From an uncultured Actinomyces sp. (GTDB taxonomy: Bacteria > Actinomycetota > Actinomycetes > Actinomycetales > Actinomycetaceae), in assembly GCA_938022345.1 (NCBI GenBank), contig CALIEP010000149.1, forward strand, positions 1 to 13,710: 13,710 bases of DNA, written 5' to 3'. The first letter of the stretch is position 1, and each line of letters opens with the position of its first letter. The notes under the pieces were generated by a model. The model made no database searches and was not told the DNA's origin. It saw nothing but the letters and a program-made list of their open reading frames with translations. A program made the translations under genes and the position numbers. Positions 13,710-13,710 of this stretch are shown here, in pieces.

Positions 13710-13710
13710 C

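Noticed and set aside
1..13710. CRISPR array, tRNA, rRNA, insertion sequence or phage genes
   Set aside because: No regularly spaced repeats with spacers, cloverleaf-like sequence, transposase or integrase frame was found on either strand by eye.

Overview
The window looks like a chromosomal stretch from a mid-GC actinobacterium (mid-50s % GC by eye), most likely of the Actinomyces/Schaalia group. The reasons are a mycobacterial-type LeuA, a recO-uppS overlap typical of Actinobacteria, a Zur/FurB-type regulator with a znuABC set, Ser/Ala-rich linkers after lipoprotein signals, and several genes whose promoters sit so close to the start codon that the mRNA would be leaderless. The lineage call is inference; no rRNA gene is present to confirm it.

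Layout, left to right. (1) 1-764: the 3' part of a ThrE-type threonine/serine exporter. (2) 844-2604: leuA, probably leaderless, ended by a strong terminator at 2659-2697. (3) 2740-4422, minus strand: a cytosolic DyP-type heme peroxidase behind a TetR-family regulator. The regulator diverges from a polytopic membrane protein of unknown function (4573-5496), and the gap carries a long inverted repeat that is a good candidate for the regulator's operator. (4) 5653-7232: recO and uppS with a 4-bp ATGA overlap, preceded by a terminator. The uppS 3' end runs into a 30-bp tandem repeat that continues past the stop codon. (5) 7293-7494: about 200 bp of non-coding DNA with a terminator-like hairpin nested in a repeated 12-mer. 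(6) 7495-11215, minus strand: a zinc uptake locus in the order znuA, znuC, znuB, zur and a short DedA/VTT-like membrane gene. znuA has a near-consensus promoter covered by two Fur-family 7-1-7 palindromes. (7) 11249-12265, minus strand: a LacI-family regulator, divergent from (8) 12435-13661, a MalE-like sugar-binding lipoprotein gene broken by an in-frame TAG.

How the genes work together. ZnuA captures zinc outside the membrane, ZnuB forms the channel and ZnuC powers it; Zur from the same cluster presumably represses znuA through the two boxes. The LacI-type protein presumably controls the divergent maltose-type binding protein. UppS makes the undecaprenyl carrier for cell-wall synthesis, and its convergent neighbour belongs to the superfamily that includes undecaprenyl-phosphate flippases.

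No complete novel defence system, mobile element, CRISPR array, tRNA or rRNA gene was seen. The most notable observations are the premature amber codon in the malE-like gene, the twin boxes on a leaderless znuA promoter, the decapeptide repeat tail of uppS, a Zur-like palindrome inside the sugar-transport promoter, and the TetR/unknown-membrane-protein pair with its operator.
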